Source of the DNA: Duganella alba
GTDB lineage: Bacteria; Pseudomonadota; Gammaproteobacteria; Burkholderiales; Burkholderiaceae_D
Assembly: GCF_009674495.1 (NCBI RefSeq)
Contig: NZ_WKJN01000017.1
Location: 1 to 64,000, forward strand
Length of the DNA stretch: 64,000 bases
Reading direction: 5' to 3'
Numbering within the stretch: the stretch's first letter is position 1; each line of letters starts with the position of its first letter. Shown here piece after piece: positions 59,175 to 64,000 of this stretch. The notes beneath the pieces were generated by a model. That model had not been told where the DNA came from, ran no database searches, and saw only the letters and a list, made by a program, of their open reading frames with translations. The translations under genes were made by a program, and so were the position numbers.

Positions 59175-61321
59175 AAGTTGGCGTGCAGGCTGACGCGGTA
59201 GGCGCGCGGCGATCCTGGGGTGATGTTGTTGTCACCGTTGGCGTACAGGTAGTACTTCTTGTCGGTCAGGTTCTCGACATTGACCTGCAGCTTGTAGTTG
59301 GCGTTGATCGTATAGAACAGCGCCGCATCCACCCGCGTGTAGCTTGGCAGCACCACTGTGTTGCTGGTCGACGCAAACATATCGTCGCGGCGGATCAGGC
59401 CCAGGCCGGCGCCGACAGCCTGCGTGAAGTCATAGCGGTTCCACAGCGACAGCGTGTTCTTCGGCACCATGCCGACGATGGCGCCGTTCAGCGCGGTCGT
59501 CGAGGCGGTCTCCAGCAGTTTGGCGTCCTGGTGCGCGTAGCCGCCGTTGATGCTCCATGCCTTGGTGATCTTGCCGTTGATGCCGATTTCGACGCCGTTG
59601 GTGCGCTGGCCGTCGACCAGGCGGTCGGCAATGCCGGTGGCTGGATTCACCACCGCCACGTTGTTGCGGTTCAAGCGGTACACGGCCAGCGTGGCCAGCA
59701 GGTCCGGCGCGACTTCCAGCTTGCCGCCGATTTCATAGTTGATGAATTTTTCCGGCTTCAGGCCCTGGTTGATGCTGGTCAGGCTGCTCAACTGGTCGCC
59801 GCCGCGCGGGAACGAGGCCACGCTGTAGTTGGCGTAAATCGTCGCGGCCTGCATCGGCTTGTACATCAGGCCAAGGCGTGGCGACACCAGGTTGTCCTTG
59901 CTCGACAGGTCGGCGGCGCTGGCAGGAATGGCGCGCAGGCCGGCCGCCACGTTGTTGTGGTAGTCGAGCTTGAAGCTGTCGTAGCGCAGGCCGGCGATCA
60001 GCTGCCATTGCGGCGTCAGTTCGATCTGGTCCTGGATGTAGACGCCGGCGATTTTGGCGGTGCTGTTGCCGTCGCGGTCGGCGCTGCCGCCGCCCAGCAC
60101 GTAGTTGACCGGCAGCGAGCCGTCCGGGCTGGCCAGTGGCACGTTGATCGAGGCGGTGTTATTCGAGAACAGGCCGGTCATGCGCAGGTAGTCGGTGTCC
60201 TGCTTGCCCAGTTCCAGGCCGGTCAGGATCTTGTGCTTGACGCTGCCGGTGTCGAGGTCGAAGGTCAGGTCGGTCTGGTTGAACAGGTTTTTGCGCCACT
60301 GGTGGTTGTTGTAGGCCGAAATCGGCACCGTGCCGGCTTTGACGTTGACCGCGCCGGCGTTGTAGTTCTGGTAGAACTTGTCGTAGTCGGTGTAGCGCGT
60401 CTTGTTCGACAGGTGCACGCCGCCGCCGAAGTCATGGTCGATGGCGGCGCTGAAGGCGTTCGAGTTCAGGCGGGTAGGGCGGCTGTCGGGGCTGGCGTCG
60501 CCGAAGAAGGCGTCCACCGGCAGGTCCATCGGTACGCCGTTCAGCGACGGCACGCCGCGGTCGGCGGCGCGTTTGTCTTCAAAGTGCTCGAAGCCCAGCA
60601 CGATGTTGGTGTCCTTGCTTGGACGGATCGCCACGGTCGGGTTGATGCCCGAGCGTTTCAGCGTGGCGTTGCGCTGGTAGCCTTCCGAATCTTCCACCAG
60701 GCCGGTGACGCGCAGCGCCACGGTATCGTTGATGGCCTGGCCCACATCGACCGTCAGGCGACGGTTCTTGTAGCTGCCCAGCGTGACGTCGGCCGAGCGC
60801 ACCGGCGCGCCGAAGTTGGCCTGTTTGGTGACGCGGTTGATCACGCCGCCCGAACCGCCACGGCCGAAGATCATCGCGTTCGGGCCGGTCAATGCTTCCA
60901 CCTGCTCGACGTTGTACAGGTCGCGGTAGTACTCGACGTCGTCACGCACGCCGTCGATGTAAAAATCGCCGGAGGCGTTGGAGCTGCCGCGGAAGATCGG
61001 CGCATCGCGGTTGCCTTCGCCGTTGGCCATGCCGATGCCCGGCACATAGCGCGCCACGTCGGCCATGCTCTGCATGCTCAGATCTTTGATCAGCGCCTGG
61101 TTGATCACGGTGACAGTCTGCGGCAGGTCACGGATGGCGGTGTCGGTCTTGGTGCCGGCGCTGGTGCGCTTGACCAGGTAGTCGTCCTGGGCGGCCTGGC
61201 CGGTCACAGTGACGCTCGGCAGGGTGGTGTCGACCGGTTCGGCGGCGTAGGCGGTGGCGGCGAAGGCGAGTTGCAGCGCCAGTGTCAAGGTGGTGGCGCG
61301 GGGGATATTGGTGTTTTGCAT
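59171..61321 (-). CDS. TonB-dependent catecholate siderophore receptor (Fiu-like)
   Basis: The 716-residue receptor lacks an STN domain. After the signal peptide (MQNTNIPRATTLTLALQLAF) the plug has DLPQTVTVINQALIKDLSMQ, FRGSSNASGDFYIDGVRDDV and VEALTGPNAMIFGRGGSGG, close to Fiu and other catecholate receptors. The barrel ends YRVSLHANF. It would carry iron-catecholate complexes through the outer membrane with TonB. A Fur-like site lies just upstream. Confidence 0.92.
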   Translation of the reverse strand: MQNTNIPRATTLTLALQLAFAATAYAAEPVDTTLPSVTVTGQAAQDDYLVKRTSAGTKTDTAIRDLPQTVTVINQALIKDLSMQSMADVARYVPGIGMANGEGNRDAPIFRGSSNASGDFYIDGVRDDVEYYRDLYNVEQVEALTGPNAMIFGRGGSGGVINRVTKQANFGAPVRSADVTLGSYKNRRLTVDVGQAINDTVALRVTGLVEDSEGYQRNATLKRSGINPTVAIRPSKDTNIVLGFEHFEDKRAADRGVPSLNGVPMDLPVDAFFGDASPDSRPTRLNSNAFSAAIDHDFGGGVHLSNKTRYTDYDKFYQNYNAGAVNVKAGTVPISAYNNHQWRKNLFNQTDLTFDLDTGSVKHKILTGLELGKQDTDYLRMTGLFSNNTASINVPLASPDGSLPVNYVLGGGSADRDGNSTAKIAGVYIQDQIELTPQWQLIAGLRYDSFKLDYHNNVAAGLRAIPASAADLSSKDNLVSPRLGLMYKPMQAATIYANYSVASFPRGGDQLSSLTSINQGLKPEKFINYEIGGKLEVAPDLLATLAVYRLNRNNVAVVNPATGIADRLVDGQRTNGVEIGINGKITKAWSINGGYAHQDAKLLETASTTALNGAIVGMVPKNTLSLWNRYDFTQAVGAGLGLIRRDDMFASTSNTVVLPSYTRVDAALFYTINANYKLQVNVENLTDKKYYLYANGDNNITPGSPRAYRVSLHANF

Positions 61322-61344
61322 GTCGATTCAATCTAAATATAAAT

Positions 61345-61363
61345 GAGAACGAATCGCATTATT
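61345..61363. promoter_or_regulatory. Fur-box-like site, Fiu-like receptor
   Basis: GAGAACGAATCGCATTATT (read on the minus strand as AATAATGCGATTCGTTCTC) matches 13 of 19 positions of the Fur consensus and lies about 24 bases before the receptor start. Confidence 0.55.
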
Positions 61364-61499
61364 GTTTATAGATTGGCGACAAAACAACGAAAAAATTATA
61401 TTTTTGGCATTCGTCGCTGGGGCGCAACTTTTTAATGCTGCGTTAATTCTCGTTTCGCTACCATCCGCCTCCTGCGCGGCCAGATAGAAGGCTGGCCGC

Positions 61500-62030
61500 A
61501 TGAACCTGGGATACGAGAGAGTTATGGAGAACGCACCAACCACCAGCGGCGATTCGCAGGTGTTCGCGCAGTTGCGCAAACTCGGGCTGCGGCCCACCAG
61601 CGCCCGTGTCTGTGTGTTGCAGGTATTGAATGAGCATGTGCATGAATCGCTGCCGGCCGAACGCATTTTCCTGCTGTTGATCGAGATCGGCATCAGCGTC
61701 AGCCTGGGCACGATTTACCGCGTGCTCAACGAACTGGAACAGCGCGGCATGGTGCACAAGGAATGGTACGCGCTGGACCCGGCCGGCAAGTCGCGCTACG
61801 TGCTGGCGTCGGCGGTGGTGGCGCCGATCGCCTGTCAACTGCTGTGCCCGTCCTGCGGCCGCAGCCACAGCGTGACGGACAAGCTGTTCCTGGAGGCGCT
61901 GCAGCGCCAGGCGCGCGCCGGCGGTTCCGACCAGGGCCTGGCGTCGGCCGTGATCAGCATTCCTTGTAATCAGTGCGCCAGCGCGGCGCCGACCCCAGCT
62001 GCTCAAACGCCAGGAACAGCACCGGCGTAA
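61500..62030 (+). CDS. Fur-family regulator with altered metal site
   Basis: The 176-residue protein has the Fur winged helix (RKLGLRPTSARVCVLQVLNEH, ISVSLGTIYRVLNELEQRGMV). The usual HHDHLIC metal region is replaced by APIACQLLCPSCGRSHSV, and a late CNQC gives a second Cys pair, so Zn-type structural sites remain but the regulatory His cluster is missing. A start at 61524 is also possible, though the AGAAGG site favours 61500. It is divergent from the Fiu-like receptor across 178 bases. Its last 77 bases overlap the convergent RND gene. Confidence 0.85.
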   Translation: MNLGYERVMENAPTTSGDSQVFAQLRKLGLRPTSARVCVLQVLNEHVHESLPAERIFLLLIEIGISVSLGTIYRVLNELEQRGMVHKEWYALDPAGKSRYVLASAVVAPIACQLLCPSCGRSHSVTDKLFLEALQRQARAGGSDQGLASAVISIPCNQCASAAPTPAAQTPGTAPA

Positions 62031-64000
62031 TAAACAGCGTGATCAGCTGCGAGAACAGCAGCCCGCCGACAATGGCGATGCCAAGCGGCTGGCGCAGCTC
62101 GGCGCCGGCGCCCAGGCCCAGCGCGATCGGCAGCGCCCCCATGATGGCGCACAGCGTGGTCATCATGATGGGACGGAAGCGCAGCAAACAGGCCTGCCGC
62201 ACCGCATCCAGCGGCGTGGCGCCATCGCGCTGCGCCACCAGCGCGAAGTCGATGATCATGATGGCGTTCTTCTTGACCACGCCCACCAGCAGCAGTATCC
62301 CGATCATGGCGATGAAGCTCAGTTCCAGTCCAGCCAGCCGCAGCGCCAGCAGCGCACCCACCGCCGCCGACGGCACGCCAAGCAGAATCGTGACCGGATG
62401 CACCCAGCTCTCGTACAGCATGCCCAGCACCACATAAATCACCGCGATGGCGATGGCGATCAGCCAAAGCTGGCTGTTCTGCGACTGCTGGAACAGCGCG
62501 GCCGCGCCGGCGTAGGTGCCGAAGATCGACGTCGGCAGGCCGATGCGCTGCTGCGCGGCGGCGATGGCGGCGGTGGCGTCGGACAGCGACTTGCCGGGCG
62601 CCAGATCGAACGAGATGGTCACCGCCGGCAGCTGACCCTGGTGGTTGACCGCCATCGTGCCGCGTCCGCGTCCCACCTCGGTGAAGGCGCGCAGCGGCAC
62701 CAGCGCGCCACTGGCGTTGCGCACATGGACCTTGGACAGGCTGCTTTCGTCGCGGCGGTACTGGTCGGCCAGCTCCATGATGACCTGGTAGCTGTCCTCC
62801 GGCGCGTAGATGGTCGACACCTGGCGCGTGCCATAGGCGCCGTACAGCGTGTTACGCACCGTGGCCATGTCCACGCCCAGCGTGGCGGCCTGCTCACGGT
62901 CGACGCTCAGTTGCGCATCCATGCCGTCGTACTGGGCGTCGCTGTTGACGCCGACCAGCACGTCGCCGCGCTTGAGTTCATCCATCAGCCGCTTGGCCCA
63001 CTGGTTCAGGTCGCCCGGCGTGACCGCCTGCAGCGTGTACTGGTAGGTGCTCTTTGACGAACGGCCGCCGACCTTCAGGTTCTGCACCGGACTGAAGAAC
63101 ACCTTGATGTTGGGCAGGAAGCTGGTTTCCTGGCGCAGCCGCGCCAGCACCTGCGCCATCGGCGGATGGACGTCGTGCAGCGTGATGTAGAAATTGGTGG
63201 TGTCGTGGTCGACCTTGGCGGCGACATCGCGCACGGCGGGATCGGCCATGATGACCTGTTGCAGCTGCCGCAGCACGGCCAGCCGGCCTTCATACGACAT
63301 ATCCTGCGGCGCGTCGACGTTGCCGGACACCTGGCCGGTGTCCTCCTGCGGGAAGAAGCCGCGCGGCGCGCTCATGTACAGCCATCCGGTCAGCGCGAAG
63401 GTGGCGAGCGCCACCAGCAGCACCGGCAGGCGGTGCACCAGCGCTCGTTCCAGCAACCGCGCATAGCCGGCCAGCAGGCGCGCGAAACCGGCTTCGAAGG
63501 CGCGGCTCCAGGCCGGCGCCGGCGCGTGCAGCTGCGCCACCTTGATGAACCTGGGCACCAGAAGCGGGATCAGCGTCAGCGAGGCGGCGGCCGACACCAG
63601 CACCGCCAGCGCCACCACGATGGCGAATTCATGGAACAGCAGGCCGATGGTGCCGGGCATGAAGAAGATGGGAATGAACACGGCCATCAGCGATACCGAA
63701 ATCGACACCACGGTAAAGGCCACCTCGCGGGTGCCCTGGATGGTGGCGGCGCGCGGGTCCATGCCGTCCTCGATATGGCGCATGATATTTTCCAGCACCA
63801 CGATGGCGTCATCGACCACCAGGCCGACCGCGATGGTCAGGCCCATCAGCGAGATATTGTCCAGGCTCAGGTTGAGCGCGAACATCAGGCCGAAAGTGCC
63901 GAGCAGCGAGACCGGCAGGCTGATCGCCGGTATCAGCGTGGCCATCAGCTGGCGCAGGAACAGCAGGATCACCAGCACCACCAGCGCGATGGTCAGCAGC
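61954..64000 (-). CDS. RND efflux permease (C-terminal part)
   Basis: The frame is open to the window edge at 64000, so this is the C-terminal ~680 residues of an AcrB/MdtC-type proton-driven efflux pump. It includes the membrane helix with the proton-relay Asp pair (AVGLVVDDAIVVLENI) and the second half of the periplasmic porter domain. The late helices contain GIVLLVGVVKKN-like sequence (MIGILLLVGVVKKNAIM). The visible 5' end reads LLTIALVVLVILLFLR, inside the gene. Substrate is unknown, with the MdtB/C-type family often exporting drugs or metabolites. Confidence 0.93.
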   Translation of the reverse strand, partial: LLTIALVVLVILLFLRQLMATLIPAISLPVSLLGTFGLMFALNLSLDNISLMGLTIAVGLVVDDAIVVLENIMRHIEDGMDPRAATIQGTREVAFTVVSISVSLMAVFIPIFFMPGTIGLLFHEFAIVVALAVLVSAAASLTLIPLLVPRFIKVAQLHAPAPAWSRAFEAGFARLLAGYARLLERALVHRLPVLLVALATFALTGWLYMSAPRGFFPQEDTGQVSGNVDAPQDMSYEGRLAVLRQLQQVIMADPAVRDVAAKVDHDTTNFYITLHDVHPPMAQVLARLRQETSFLPNIKVFFSPVQNLKVGGRSSKSTYQYTLQAVTPGDLNQWAKRLMDELKRGDVLVGVNSDAQYDGMDAQLSVDREQAATLGVDMATVRNTLYGAYGTRQVSTIYAPEDSYQVIMELADQYRRDESSLSKVHVRNASGALVPLRAFTEVGRGRGTMAVNHQGQLPAVTISFDLAPGKSLSDATAAIAAAQQRIGLPTSIFGTYAGAAALFQQSQNSQLWLIAIAIAVIYVVLGMLYESWVHPVTILLGVPSAAVGALLALRLAGLELSFIAMIGILLLVGVVKKNAIMIIDFALVAQRDGATPLDAVRQACLLRFRPIMMTTLCAIMGALPIALGLGAGAELRQPLGIAIVGGLLFSQLITLFITPVLFLAFEQLGSAPRWRTDYKEC

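Noticed and set aside
1..64000. tRNA, rRNA or CRISPR features
   Set aside because: No cloverleaf T-loop motif, rRNA segment or regularly spaced repeat was recognised by reading; a tRNA scan was not possible.

Overview
The window is about 64 kb of GC-rich (clearly above 60%) chromosome from a free-living betaproteobacterium. Gene content suggests the Oxalobacteraceae (Duganella/Massilia/Janthinobacterium type), judged from gene style and not from a marker gene. Supporting traits are dense tandem operons with ATGA or TGATG overlaps, several chemoreceptors and c-di-GMP enzymes, a PEP-CTERM protein, a MocR regulator, two FecI/FecR systems and many TonB receptors. I saw no rRNA, tRNA, CRISPR array, prophage or insertion sequence.

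Layout. 1-10.5 kb is a signalling block: the end of a probable sensor kinase, an HD-GYP response regulator, DoxX, two chemoreceptors, a bestrophin-like channel, a GGDEF-EAL protein translationally coupled to a PhnD-like binding protein, and a second periplasmic binding protein. 10.6-20.3 kb holds a serine hydrolase with a TPR tail, a large propeller histidine kinase coupled to a GH43 glycosidase, a fluoride riboswitch followed by a CLC-F-type fluoride antiporter, an alkaline-phosphatase-superfamily enzyme and a PEP-CTERM protein. 20.3-27.7 kb is a complete seven-gene Nit1C (nitBCDEFGH) cluster: nitrilase, radical SAM protein, GNAT, AIR-synthase-like protein, flavoprotein and two small conserved proteins. 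It has a good sigma-54 promoter, possible upstream enhancer sites, and a divergent MocR regulator.

27.7-45.1 kb is mostly redox metabolism: a LysR/SDR pair with a clear LysR operator, an F420-reductase-like remnant carrying an internal deletion, an MFS exporter, a flavin monooxygenase, a DsbA/FrnE protein, a cyanide-insensitive-type bd oxidase (cydAB plus a DUF2474 small subunit), a KefC-type antiporter, a YciI protein with a strong terminator, an SDR-GST-quinone reductase operon with a divergent LysR gene, and a catalase-like/unknown/DyP peroxidase operon.

45.2-64 kb is envelope and iron uptake. It contains small conserved proteins, a DUF2459 lipoprotein, a TonB receptor plus class A acid phosphatase with a Pho-box-like site, a fecI-fecR-fecA set, a second TonB receptor with a YncE-like protein and another sigma/anti-sigma pair, a Fiu-like receptor, a Fur-family regulator and the C-terminal part of an RND efflux pump. 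Three Fur-box-like sites sit in front of the iron genes.

The most interesting features are the Nit1C cluster with its regulatory region, the fluoride riboswitch/CLC-F pair, the catalase-unknown-DyP operon, and the inverted repeat that covers the start codon of the 49.6-kb TonB receptor.
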